DNA of 36,336 nucleotides from Candidatus Obscuribacterales bacterium. GTDB lineage: Bacteria > Cyanobacteriota > Vampirovibrionia > Obscuribacterales > Obscuribacteraceae. The stretch is from the NCBI GenBank assembly GCA_019747875.1, contig JAIEQI010000146.1, forward strand, positions 1-36,336. Direction: 5' to 3'. Below are positions 26,545 to 34,680 of the stretch, one piece after another. The notes below the pieces were generated by a model. The model was given only the letters and a program-made list of their open reading frames with translations. It did no database searches and had not been told where the DNA came from. The position numbers and the translations under genes were made by a program. Within the stretch, counting starts at the first letter, position 1. Each line of letters opens with the position of its first letter.

Positions 26545-27643
26545 CGGCTACTTTATAGTTACCGCCGGCTTGGCTTTCCGACTTAATGTCGATTTTCCAA
26601 GTGGTCAGTTTGGCAGCCAAGCGGACGTTCTGCCCGCCGCGACCAATTGCCAAGCTGAGTTGATCGTCGGGAACGATTACTTCTGCGCGGCGACCACCAC
26701 TTTCGTCTTCATAAAGGGCAACAGTGGTGATGCGAGCTGGGCTCAATGCGTTCGAAATGTAGTCAACGGGGTCGCCCGAGAAGCGAATTACGTCGATTTT
26801 TTCATTGCGAAGTTCGGCTACTACGTTCTGAATTCTGACGCCCCGAGTTCCGATGCAAGCTCCAACCGGATCGACGTCCGCGTCTTCCGAGTGCACTGCA
26901 ATCTTTGTGCGGTAGCCAGCTTCTCTGGCAATTGAGCGAATCTCGACAGTTCCATCCTCAATTTCAGGCACATAGAGTTCAAATAATTCGCGAACCAGTT
27001 CAGGATGCGCTTGCGAAACGATAATTTGCGGAACGCGCCCGGACTCTCTCAGTTCAAGAACATAAACGCGAACGCGGTTACCGACGCGATAGCTGTCGCC
27101 CGGTAGTTGTTCTTTGCTCGGCATGCAACCTTCAACACGGCCAAGGTTTACGATGACGTTCGTGCGGTTGTCTCCGACCACTTCGATACGTTCGATTTGA
27201 CCGGTTACGCAGCTGCCTTTTCTAGCTTCGAATTCTTTCTTGATCAGCTCTTTTTCAGCTTCGCGCAATCTTTGTGTGATGAGCTGTTTTGCCGTTTGAG
27301 CTGCAATTCTGCCGAACTCAGAAAAGTCTGCCGGTGTTACTTCGATTTCGAGAACTTCGCCGACGGTTACGTCCGGAATCAGATCTTTTGCTTCTTCAAG
27401 CCCAATTTCGTGATATTCATTGCCTACTTCATCAACAACTTCCTTGGGAGCGAAGATACCAATTTCACCGGTCTCCGCGTCGAAGATGGCACGGACGCCT
27501 TCAACATCGTGATCGGGAACTTTTTTCTTGTAAGCTGCAACTATTGCATCGCAAACGTAAGAAATGAATTCTTCCTGCGGTATGTTGCGCTCTCTTTCAA
27601 GTTCTTCAGCGGCTTCCAGAAGTTTGTCGCCAATTTTGATCAC
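26519..27643 (-). CDS. nusA: Transcription termination/antitermination factor NusA
   Basis: Binds RNA polymerase and nascent RNA to control pausing and termination. It has an N-terminal RNAP-binding domain (1-125), an S1 domain (about 130-200, CVTGQIERIEVVG), and KH1/KH2 domains with DPVGACIGTRG...RIQNVVAELRNEKIDVIRF (written in part) and AIGRGGQNVRLAAKLT. At 374 residues it is of the short form without the C-terminal acidic repeats of E. coli NusA. The start is GTG at 27643, behind GGAGG; the upstream TTG in this frame is part of that site. Confidence 0.96.
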   Translation of the reverse strand: MIKIGDKLLEAAEELERERNIPQEEFISYVCDAIVAAYKKKVPDHDVEGVRAIFDAETGEIGIFAPKEVVDEVGNEYHEIGLEEAKDLIPDVTVGEVLEIEVTPADFSEFGRIAAQTAKQLITQRLREAEKELIKKEFEARKGSCVTGQIERIEVVGDNRTNVIVNLGRVEGCMPSKEQLPGDSYRVGNRVRVYVLELRESGRVPQIIVSQAHPELVRELFELYVPEIEDGTVEIRSIAREAGYRTKIAVHSEDADVDPVGACIGTRGVRIQNVVAELRNEKIDVIRFSGDPVDYISNALSPARITTVALYEDESGGRRAEVIVPDDQLSLAIGRGGQNVRLAAKLTTWKIDIKSESQAGGNYKVAGETTGGKR

Positions 27644-27709
27644 GGTGTATTCCTCCAATTTATTATTCAGTTGTAGGGTGAACTGCTGGATTTATTCAGC
27701 GCTCGCTCA

Positions 27710-28267
27710 TCAGAGAGCGGTAGCTTCAGATTTCTCAGGTTCACCGGGATGAAGTCGCACAAGTGCAACTTTGCTTATGTCAATTTGTATGCTTTCCGGC
27801 AAAGCTTGTACTGCCTGGGTTTCCTTTGCCTTCTTTTTGCTTTTGGAGGCTTGCACCATGGGTTTTGGTGTGTCGATTGTCAAAACACCATCACGCTTTG
27901 ATACCAGCTTCCCTTCAAATACCGCACCAAGCGGAGGAATAACTTCCTTCGTTTGCACTTCAACTTGCTCGCCGGAAAAAACATCGTACTCTCGATCAGT
28001 TTTCAGCTGCCGGTCGAGTCCGGGGCTTTGAACGTTCAGAACATAGGCGCCGTCTAGCAATGGCGTTGGCTGCTCATCCAGTTCTTTGTCCAACTTGCGA
28101 CTTAGATCCTCACAATCGGTCAGTGATACGCGTCCACCTTTTCTGCAAATGGTTACTTCCAGAGAGCGGCGCTTTCCTTCTTGACTTAGCCGAACATCAA
28201 CTACCATGAAGCCGAGCGGGGCGGCTAAATCTTCAGCTAATTTGAGAATCTGATCAATTTTTTGCAT
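27710..28267 (-). CDS. rimP: Ribosome maturation factor RimP
   Basis: Needed for 30S subunit maturation. 185 residues, slightly longer than the usual 150-160. The N-terminal domain has LEVTICRKGGRVSLTDCEDLS and the conserved YVLNVQSPGLDRQL. The C-terminal domain holds a Lys-rich insert (SKSKKKAKE). It is the first gene of the operon (nusA follows 66 bases downstream). ATG at 28267 has GAGGGA upstream, a little far. The operon promoter should lie in the 141-base gap toward ybeY. Confidence 0.94.
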   Translation of the reverse strand: MQKIDQILKLAEDLAAPLGFMVVDVRLSQEGKRRSLEVTICRKGGRVSLTDCEDLSRKLDKELDEQPTPLLDGAYVLNVQSPGLDRQLKTDREYDVFSGEQVEVQTKEVIPPLGAVFEGKLVSKRDGVLTIDTPKPMVQASKSKKKAKETQAVQALPESIQIDISKVALVRLHPGEPEKSEATAL

Positions 28268-28329
28268 TCAGTGCGATATTCCCTCATCGCAGGTTTGTTG
28301 CCTGCAAAAGGTACCAAACAGCTATTTGC

Positions 28330-28352
28330 CGTAGACTTTAGTTGTGTCTACG
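28330..28352. promoter_or_regulatory. Inverted repeat between divergent rimP and ybeY
   Basis: CGTAGAC (28330-28336) and GTCTACG (28346-28352) form perfect 7-bp arms with a 9-base spacer. The centre-to-centre distance of about 16 bp suits a dimer contacting one DNA face, so it may be an operator shared by the two transcription units. The RNA could also fold as a hairpin in either leader. Confidence 0.45.
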
Positions 28353-28408
28353 ACAATAAAAGCTATTCGTTCAAGATTGTAACATGACAAGGAATTTGAG
28401 GACAACAT

Positions 28409-28915
28409 ATGGCTTCACAGGTGACAGTAAGCAATAGGCAGCGCCGTGTCAAAATCGACGGAAAGTGGTTTGCCGGAACGGCTCAAAAGCTTTTTGAGGC
28501 TGTATTAGAGAATGTGAAGTTGAGACCTGGCAAGGGCTTGACCAAGGGGCTTGCCAAGAAGCTTCAAGAGTCGGCGCAGCTCAGTGTGGTTTTGGTGTCA
28601 AACAAAGAGATTCAAAAATTGAATAAGACATGGATGGGAAAGGACTATGCCACAGACGTTCTCTCCTTCCCGCTCGATCTTGAGGAGCACCTCCCTGGTC
28701 TTCCTTATGAGATAGGCGAACTCGTTATTTCACTCGAGAAAGCGCAAGAGCAGGCTGGCGAATATGGTCATTCGTTCGAACGAGAACTCGCTTTCTTATT
28801 TGTACACGGTTGCCTGCACGTGCTCGGATTTGATCATATGAACGCGAAGGACGAGAAGGATATGTTCGGCAGGCAAAAGGAAATTTTGGATGCTTGTGGC
28901 TTTCCGCGGAAATAG
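28409..28915 (+). CDS. ybeY: Endoribonuclease YbeY
   Basis: Zinc-dependent RNase that matures 16S rRNA 3' ends and joins in ribosome quality control. The metal site HGCLHVLGFDH (H133, H137, H143) is intact, and TDVLSFPL (82-89) is the other conserved segment. 168 residues; about 30 extra N-terminal residues compared with many homologues. ATG has GAGGA six bases upstream. It diverges from the rimP operon. Confidence 0.95.
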   Translation: MASQVTVSNRQRRVKIDGKWFAGTAQKLFEAVLENVKLRPGKGLTKGLAKKLQESAQLSVVLVSNKEIQKLNKTWMGKDYATDVLSFPLDLEEHLPGLPYEIGELVISLEKAQEQAGEYGHSFERELAFLFVHGCLHVLGFDHMNAKDEKDMFGRQKEILDACGFPRK

Positions 28916-29189
28916 TCTGACCCTATCCACTAGCTTTGTTGGAACCTCTAACCTTAATATGGGTCTACAACTACATCTTCTGCGTCTTACAGCTCGTCCC
29001 TTTCAACTGCTCGGTAATTCATCGCATATCGAATTGGATCCGATTTAATTGTAAGTAATCAGTAAATTTTGCTTCGAAAAGGCGGAATGTGAGCGGATTT
29101 AGAGGCAGAAGTCACAGCACTCATGCTATGGTCATTTTGGCGAAAGTAATTGGCAGATTCTTATCTGCATTTCAGAATCAGGTATTCCC

Positions 29190-29657
29190 GTGAGACCTAC
29201 CAACACCGAGCGCAAACGTCCGCGAGAGATTCCGTCGGAAAGTCCCTCGAACCGAATTTCTGTACCGCTCGCGTGGCGTCGCCGCGTTCAAAGAACGTCT
29301 AGTCTTCTAGAGTCTTTTTATCATGCGACAAGAGGAATTTCGGTTGCGCTGCAAGGCGAACGAAACCTCAAAATTCACTTCGTTATGGCGATTGCGGCGG
29401 TGGGATTAGGTTGCTATGTTCATTTGGAAGCGATGGGATGGGCCTTGCTTTTCCTCGCAATTGGTCTGGTCATCACCGCTGAAATGTTGAATACAGCTGT
29501 CGAAAGAGTTGTCGATATGTTTTGCGGCGGACAATACAACAGCCTTGCCAAAGATGCGAAGGATGTAGCAGCCGGAGCCGTCTTTTGTGCTTCTATTGCA
29601 TCTCTTCTAATTGGTGGCGCCGTGTTTCTTCCCGCATTGCTGGCAATGCTGAAGTAG
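29190..29657 (+). CDS. dgkA: Diacylglycerol/undecaprenol kinase
   Basis: Small integral membrane kinase that recycles lipid, in many bacteria undecaprenol for cell-wall synthesis. It has the hallmark EMLNTAVERVVD (98-109) and the SLAKDAKDVAAGAV segment (118-131), and three hydrophobic helices (about 62-78, 82-97, 127-152). A 45-residue basic N-terminal extension (RPRERKR type) is not part of the core. The start is GTG at 29190. It lies 12 bases before an EamA transporter, so the two probably share a transcript. The 274 bases between ybeY and this gene show nothing else. Confidence 0.93.
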   Translation: MRPTNTERKRPREIPSESPSNRISVPLAWRRRVQRTSSLLESFYHATRGISVALQGERNLKIHFVMAIAAVGLGCYVHLEAMGWALLFLAIGLVITAEMLNTAVERVVDMFCGGQYNSLAKDAKDVAAGAVFCASIASLLIGGAVFLPALLAMLK

Positions 29658-29669
29658 TCACCTGGAAAA

Positions 29670-30569
29670 TTGGACGACTTAGAAAAGAAAGAACCGACGC
29701 TTTGGCAAATCGTTTTTGCTTTTGCAGTTCTATATATAGTTTGGGGATCGACTTACATCGCAATTAAGTTTGCGATTCACACGATACCTCCGTTTATGAT
29801 GGGGGGAATTCGTTTTATTATCGCCGGCGGTCTTGTCTATATCGTTGGAATGATCTTGGGACATAAACATCCACAGCTCATCCACTGGCGCTCTGCTGCG
29901 ATTGTAGGTTTTCTTTTACTCGCTCTCGGTAATGGTGGTGTTTTAATTGCGACCCATCACATCCCTTCCGGTGTGGTATCGCTTATGGTGGCGATGACAC
30001 CGGTGTATATGTCACTCTTTGCTGATCTTGGCAAGAGATTGCCGACAACCTCAACGATAATCGGGCTAATTCTTGGCACAATTGGTGTTGCTTGTTTGAT
30101 CGGTCCAGATGGATTTAAAGGAAATGTCAGCTGGATCGGACTGGTCGCAGTCAGTGTGGCATCGCTATCCTGGTCCGCCGGATCCATTTACTCACGTCAT
30201 GCACCACTGGCTGCAACCACAACGATGTCCATTGCATCGCAAATGATTTGTGGCGGCGTGGCAATGGCGGCTATTTCCTTGTGTATTGGTGAGCACAATC
30301 AGTTTGACCCCTCACTGATTTCGGCAAAGTCGATTTGGTCCACCATCTACTTAATTCTGTTTGGATCCCTTGCAGGATACAGCGCATATTTTTGGTTGCT
30401 GAAGAACGTCAGCCCTTCTAAGGTTGCGACATATGCTTATGTGAATCCGATTGTCGCCGTGTTTTTAGGATGGATGCTAGCCGGCGAACCTGTTACTCCC
30501 AATATATTCTTAGCCGGCACGATTATAGTAGCTGCTGTCTGGTTCATAACCAAATCTGCGAAGAAGTAA
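29670..30569 (+). CDS. EamA-family (DMT) transporter
   Basis: Ten-helix membrane protein of the drug/metabolite transporter superfamily, 299 residues, made of two EamA halves. The first half starts with the family pattern VLYIVWGSTYIAIKFA (19-34) and PPFMMGGIRFIIAG. The second half ends YAYVNPIVAVFLGWMLAGEP (about 253-272), a strongly conserved segment. The substrate cannot be read from sequence (related proteins move amino acids, threonine/homoserine or other metabolites). TTG at 29670, 12 bases after dgkA, is the only likely start; its ribosome-binding site is weak. Confidence 0.92.
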   Translation: MDDLEKKEPTLWQIVFAFAVLYIVWGSTYIAIKFAIHTIPPFMMGGIRFIIAGGLVYIVGMILGHKHPQLIHWRSAAIVGFLLLALGNGGVLIATHHIPSGVVSLMVAMTPVYMSLFADLGKRLPTTSTIIGLILGTIGVACLIGPDGFKGNVSWIGLVAVSVASLSWSAGSIYSRHAPLAATTTMSIASQMICGGVAMAAISLCIGEHNQFDPSLISAKSIWSTIYLILFGSLAGYSAYFWLLKNVSPSKVATYAYVNPIVAVFLGWMLAGEPVTPNIFLAGTIIVAAVWFITKSAKK

Positions 30570-30845
30570 TTTTGATCACTTCACCGATCAATTTCAGTCG
30601 GCACGCTCTGCAACAAGGAGCGATCGAGACCCCTCGTCTCACCCTCGTATTTCCGAAATGCGCAGTGAATAGCCTTGCAAGTCATTTCTCGAGAAGATTT
30701 TGGGAGAAATCTCCGATCAGCCAGGGAGTTCTTGCAGAGTACTTCGGGAACAGTTGTAGCTAGTATTGTTTTCGCAAGGCTGTTTTCAGCAGCTCTTGCA
30801 ATTTACTAACTAAACCCATACTTTCCTCCCCGCCGAGGTGTCATT

Positions 30846-32066
30846 GTGGATTCTCAAACAGAAGAAAAAAAATCCGATAACTCTGCCAGTGAAAAATCAA
30901 ACGAATCAACATCTGATTCTTCCGAGTCAGCAGCTACGAGGGCGTCCGATCGCTTTCGTGAAGAAGCCAGCTTGTCAGCTGGTTCCAATCTCTCTGATTC
31001 AGGAAGCCAGTCGCAACGCCGTGATTCAACTGTTGACCCGAAGAACAGCAACGTGACCGAATTGGTTTTCAACAACGATATCTATGGTAACAATTCAGGA
31101 ACAAGCCTTGCCAGGGATCTGGGTTTAGGCGAAGGTAAGAAACTTGGTGACACCAAATCCGGTGATTCTTCGTCGGGCGAAAAGCGTAATGACAACACTG
31201 AATCATCTAACAATGAAAGACCGCGAACTGAAGCGCAGCCGGAGTCCAAAAAACCGCCAGTGCCAACCGAGAAGAATCCGAGTGGGGCCACACAAAACGA
31301 TGATGGCTCCTACACAAATCCGGATGGTTCCGTAACCAGATACGGACCTGACGGAAGTTCATATACACGCTTGGATCGAAAGGATGGCACCTATAGAGCG
31401 GAATATCGGGGACCTTATCCGGGAGATAATCGAGATATAGAAGGAGGTCCTACTGCCGATGGTGGCCATAGGGAAACGGTTTCGTATCCTGATGATCCGA
31501 GCAAGAATTACACAGTCGAGCAGAACGGAAATAGAATAGTCCGCACAGGGGCGGATGGCTCCCGCTCAGAGACTGTTCATACAGACAATGGTTTCACCGA
31601 AACGAGCACTGGTCCGAAGCCGGAACATAATTACCGACGTACTCACGAAAGCCAACCTGATGGTGGATACAAGGAGAAAACTGAGTATGACGATCCAAAA
31701 CTAAATTACACGAGAGAACGTGATGCCAGCGGAACCGACACCATAACTGATGCAACGGGGCTAAAGATTGAAGTAAAGCCTCCTTATCCAAATCCGGGTT
31801 TTGAAGAACAAGCCCTCGAAGCGATCAGAAATATGCCGGAGGAAGAGCGAAAAGCACTCGCTGATGCCGGTGTGAAAATCTCGATCGTGGATCGAATTTC
31901 TGATGCTAAGCCTGGCGATCCCAATGATCGACACAGTACATACTCCCAAGATGATCGGCGGGTGATCCTGGCGGAAAATAGGGATGCTGGTGGAAAACAG
32001 CAGCGAGATTATGTGAATCAATTGAAGGAGCAAATTCGGCGTGCCCTAGAACACGTCAGGCAGTAA
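30846..32066 (+). CDS. Hypothetical acidic protein with DG-turn repeats
   Basis: 406 residues. GTG at 30846 has GAGGT before it. Residues 1-130 are Ser/Asn/Asp/Lys-rich and look disordered. The middle (about 145-310) has short irregular strands with DG turns (DDGSYTNPDGSVTRYGPDGS, GADGSRSETVHTDNGFTET), reminiscent of Rhs/YD-type or beta-hairpin proteins, though not the YD repeat itself. The last 100 residues form a separate helix/strand region (EEQALEAIRNMPEEERKAL, then DAGVKISIVDRISDAKPGD). This arrangement resembles the start of some metalloprotease folds, but the HExxH that would follow is absent, so no function is assigned. The 276 bases before it hold no gene I recognise. Confidence 0.65.
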   Translation: MDSQTEEKKSDNSASEKSNESTSDSSESAATRASDRFREEASLSAGSNLSDSGSQSQRRDSTVDPKNSNVTELVFNNDIYGNNSGTSLARDLGLGEGKKLGDTKSGDSSSGEKRNDNTESSNNERPRTEAQPESKKPPVPTEKNPSGATQNDDGSYTNPDGSVTRYGPDGSSYTRLDRKDGTYRAEYRGPYPGDNRDIEGGPTADGGHRETVSYPDDPSKNYTVEQNGNRIVRTGADGSRSETVHTDNGFTETSTGPKPEHNYRRTHESQPDGGYKEKTEYDDPKLNYTRERDASGTDTITDATGLKIEVKPPYPNPGFEEQALEAIRNMPEEERKALADAGVKISIVDRISDAKPGDPNDRHSTYSQDDRRVILAENRDAGGKQQRDYVNQLKEQIRRALEHVRQ

Positions 32067-32099
32067 AACATGTGATTTTTGAACGCGCACACCCCATTG

Positions 32100-32132
32100 C
32101 ACTCAATTGCTCTCCCATAAGACAACTGAGTG
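32100..32132 (+). other. Hairpin after the 30846 gene
   Basis: CACTCAATTG and CAACTGAGTG pair with one mismatch around 13 bases. No T run follows. It is possibly an mRNA 3'-end structure. A run of GATT-type tetranucleotides lies further on near 32174. Confidence 0.35.
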
Positions 32133-32314
32133 AAGATAGAGTCCTCAGACCTGCATACATATAGTAGTAGGCTTGATTGATTGATTGACTCTATTTTCTG
32201 TGGAAAAGCTGTCCCAGATCAGTACAAGTGACGTTTGAGCGCCTAGCTGCGCGTGCGGAGTGCTTGGCTAGGAGTCGTTGCGAGCCAATTCTAGCTGCGG
32301 AGAGCCGAGGTGCT

Positions 32315-32623
32315 ATGCCGGAGCACTTTTCCTTAAATGAATGTAGCCTGCCGTTTCATGATTTTTTCATTTCTTATATGGATGATAGGAAAGCTACAAA
32401 ACCGAAGTTCAAACCAACCCATGAGGTAATTGGAAAAAGATCCAAAAAAGTTGTCTCCAATTTTGGCAAAAATTTGGCAAGAATTTTGGCGGCTAAAGTC
32501 GCAAAAGGCTTGTGCAAACTAGCTCTATGCCGTGTCAGGGGAAAATTCCCATTGACATCGTTTGTGCTAAATCGTTCAATAGGGACGGTAAAGGCATGGC
32601 ACCTGTATTGGGTTGGTTTGTAG
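32315..32623 (+). CDS. Doubtful small ORF
   Basis: 102 codons from ATG at 32315, which has GAGGT close upstream. The middle is Lys-rich (TKPKFKPTHEVIGKRSKK, then FGKNLARILAAKVAKGL). I recognise no family. The stop lies 22 bases before the next gene. It fills the 580-base space between two better genes, but composition and weak signals leave it doubtful. The frame also runs upstream to a GTG at 32228. Confidence 0.25.
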   Translation: MPEHFSLNECSLPFHDFFISYMDDRKATKPKFKPTHEVIGKRSKKVVSNFGKNLARILAAKVAKGLCKLALCRVRGKFPLTSFVLNRSIGTVKAWHLYWVGL

Positions 32624-32645
32624 CAAGTTCGGGAGACGTAGCAAT

Positions 32646-33362
32646 ATGGATAGAAATGTTCCTCAGCAGGTAGAGGATAGGTTTTCGTATCATCAGGGAC
32701 GCGATGATATGCAGCCCCCGGCTATGGTGAATTGGGATCGCGAATCCAATTCACAGTACCGAGCAGCTCATGCGCACAGTCGTCAGGTCGGTAACATTAC
32801 CATTAATGGCGATGTATACATAGATAATAGAGTTGCCAGACACAGTGAAGCCTACCGTCAATTGGCTCCGATGTCGCGGGAAATGATGGCTGACATGCAG
32901 CCGTGGACTGTTCCCTCCGCTGATTACATTCAGCCCCGGCAAGTGGGTCGCGTTGGCTACCAAAATGTAGACTACCGTGGCACCGATGTACAAGTTTATG
33001 GACCAAGAACGGGCGTTGTAATTCGCGACGAGCGATACAACAACTATCCCAACTATGGCTATCCGCAGTATCGAGATGCTGGAGATGATGCTCTGCGCGC
33101 ACTGCAAATCATCGGCGGAGCCGTCGGTATCGTTGGTGTCGCAAAAGATATTTTTGATGGACGCGGCGGACGTAGCCGTGGTGGCTATTATGATCGCGGC
33201 GGCTATTATGATCGTGGTGGATACTACGACCGTGGTTACAACGACTATCAAAATCAACAATGGCAAATGTATCGCCAGCAGCAACAATGGCAGCAACAAC
33301 AGTGGATGAACCAGCGCCGATATCAGTCGAATTGCTTTCCGCAACGAGGCTACTGCCGCTAA
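32646..33362 (+). CDS. Hypothetical protein with Tyr/Gly/Gln-rich tail
   Basis: 238 residues from ATG 32646 (GGGAG about 10 bases upstream; a TTG at 32613 is less likely). Residues 1-130 are soluble and polar, with the strand segment VGNITINGDVYIDNRVA (about 47-63). The middle has a short hydrophobic run (about 152-167, ALQIIGGAVGIVGVAKDIF). From about 170 the tail is Arg/Gly/Tyr repeats (GGYYDRGGYYDRGGYYDRGY) then Gln/Trp/Tyr-rich. Tails of this kind promote self-assembly or RNA binding in other proteins, but here that is only suggested. A strong terminator lies downstream, so it ends its transcript. Confidence 0.7.
   Translation: MDRNVPQQVEDRFSYHQGRDDMQPPAMVNWDRESNSQYRAAHAHSRQVGNITINGDVYIDNRVARHSEAYRQLAPMSREMMADMQPWTVPSADYIQPRQVGRVGYQNVDYRGTDVQVYGPRTGVVIRDERYNNYPNYGYPQYRDAGDDALRALQIIGGAVGIVGVAKDIFDGRGGRSRGGYYDRGGYYDRGGYYDRGYNDYQNQQWQMYRQQQQWQQQQWMNQRRYQSNCFPQRGYCR
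33183..33236 (+). repeat. Three 18-bp units (GYYDRG)
   Basis: Three units of GGCTATTATGATCGTGGT-type sequence lie head to tail within the preceding gene. They differ at synonymous positions, showing conserved protein sequence. Confidence 0.85.
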
Positions 33363-33522
33363 GTCTGTTCCTGTGTAAATGAATCCGACTCTTTCAAGAT
33401 TACATCTCTATGTGACATTGATCTTGATTTGAGTTTGCCGGTTAATCGGCACTACTGATCTTCGACGCGAAGTTCGTAACGGCGTTGTCGCTACGAGCAA
33501 CAGCAATACCCCACCCCAGATT

Positions 33523-33562
33523 ATAAAAGACGCCATCTCCTCTGGCGTCTTTTATTTTTTTT
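33523..33562 (+). terminator. Strong Rho-independent terminator
   Basis: AAAAGACGCCA (33525-33535) pairs perfectly with TGGCGTCTTTT (33543-33553) around a 7-base loop, followed by ATTTTTTTT. It is about 160 bases after the stop of the Tyr/Gly-rich protein gene and would end that transcript. Confidence 0.93.
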
Positions 33563-33732
33563 GCGCGTTTCTGCGTATGCGGAAATCCCCCAGCAGAACA
33601 CGTTTAATCTGCAGAAACGAAAGAATTCCTGTCGTCAAAATTGAAGCGCTGTATATAAACGCGTGGGTTGGAAGTTAAGTGCCCAAATAATCGTGTCGGT
33701 GGCAGATTAACTTCTTATTGAGGACAAGGCGA

Positions 33733-34329
33733 ATGGATATAGATACAGGTGATCATTTCCCTTTGGGCTGCGTGATGCGACCGCAACTAAGTGCAGCGCC
33801 ACATCTATTTTTAGGTGCAACATTGTTTTTGGTTCTGCCGATGTGTTTTGCGATCGACCGCAGTGTTCCATTGCAGACTGATTGGTTTACGATGTTCTTC
33901 ATGGGTGTCGGTACACTTTGCTTATTGGCGGCACTTTATTGCATTTCTTCCTTTGTGAAGTATCAAATAACGGAGAAAGTGGTTTTACTCGAATGCGCAG
34001 AATTCCCCTGCAAGACATCAGTCACTGAGCCGCTTTCAACATACTCTGCGTTGATAACGAACGTGAGCGAAACTACCGGGCTACTAAGCAACAAGGAAGT
34101 GTACGAAATCATACTTTGGCACAACCAGCATTCAGTCAAACAAGTTGTACTGTTTGCAGGCAGTAACCGGCAGAAGTTTGAACAGCGCCTTGAGGTGTAC
34201 AAGAATTTGTTCAATCTTCCCGTGAATCCTCCCGGTGTTGAAATCAATCTCGTTCCAAACTTTCTCTTTGATGAATGGCTCAAAGACCAAACGACAAGAT
34301 TGATCTCCCAAAGCCAAGAAGCCGCTTAG
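33733..34329 (+). CDS. Hypothetical membrane protein
   Basis: 198 residues from ATG 33733, with GAGGA eight bases upstream (the TTG at 33718 precedes it). Two hydrophobic helices (about 21-40 and 54-74) are followed by a soluble domain of roughly 120 residues containing alternating strands and helices (SVKQVVLFAGSNRQKFEQRL). The topology suggests an N-terminal membrane hairpin with a cytosolic domain. No family recognised. It ends facing the minus-strand cluster, with a 350-base repeat patch between. Confidence 0.7.
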   Translation: MDIDTGDHFPLGCVMRPQLSAAPHLFLGATLFLVLPMCFAIDRSVPLQTDWFTMFFMGVGTLCLLAALYCISSFVKYQITEKVVLLECAEFPCKTSVTEPLSTYSALITNVSETTGLLSNKEVYEIILWHNQHSVKQVVLFAGSNRQKFEQRLEVYKNLFNLPVNPPGVEINLVPNFLFDEWLKDQTTRLISQSQEAA

Positions 34330-34382
34330 ATTTTCGAGTTGGAAAGACAACAAAATCCCGATTGACCTCCACGCCAAAGATC

Positions 34383-34600
34383 GCAATAGGTCAATTGAAG
34401 AAAACTGCCCGCTGCGCTAGGCCGCTTACAGGGTGGCCTATTGCAATAGGCCAAATTGGGAAGGAATTGCCCTATCGCAATAGGCCGGGTGTACTGGAGT
34501 GCACCAAAATGCGGAGCATTGGAGTGCACCGCTTTGCACGTGGGCCCATGCGAGGGGCTAAAATGCGAAAGAAATGGCCGGGAGCCGCTTTGCAGGGTGG
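34383..34600. repeat. Patch of degenerate repeats, no gene
   Basis: The 350 bases from 34330 to 34680 hold no convincing gene but several repeated words. GCAATAGG occurs at 34383, 34443 and 34477; the first two copies continue alike to CTGCCC or TTGCCC (about 30 bp, 60 bp apart). TGGAGTGCACC occurs at 34495 and 34520. GCCGCTT..CAGGGTGG occurs at 34421 and 34584. These look like decayed copies of a short element; I cannot name it. Confidence 0.55.
34435..34452. repeat. 18-bp perfect palindrome
   Basis: GGCCTATTGCAATAGGCC reads the same on both strands. It contains the GCAATAGG word of the surrounding repeats. It could be a protein-binding or element-end site; no function can be read. Confidence 0.8.
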
Positions 34601-34626
34601 ACTACTGGCTGCGCCAACTCGAAGAA

Positions 34627-34650
34627 GAAGGGGCAATTTCTTGCCCCTTC
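34627..34650 (-). terminator. Likely terminator of the minus-strand cluster
   Basis: GAAGGGGCAA and TTGCCCCTTC form a perfect 10-bp stem around a 4-base loop. On the minus strand it is followed by TTCTTCG, a T-rich though not pure run, and lies about 31 bases after the stop at 34681. It may act in both directions between convergent genes. Confidence 0.6.
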
Positions 34651-34680
34651 GCGTGTACTGTGTAGATTTTGATGCCAACA

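Noticed and set aside
27107..27676. 189-codon Phe-rich frame on the plus strand
   Set aside because: Shadow of nusA.
32751..33344. 197-codon Ile/Val-rich frame on the minus strand
   Set aside because: Shadow of the Tyr/Gly-rich gene; its repeats arise from the complement of the same units.
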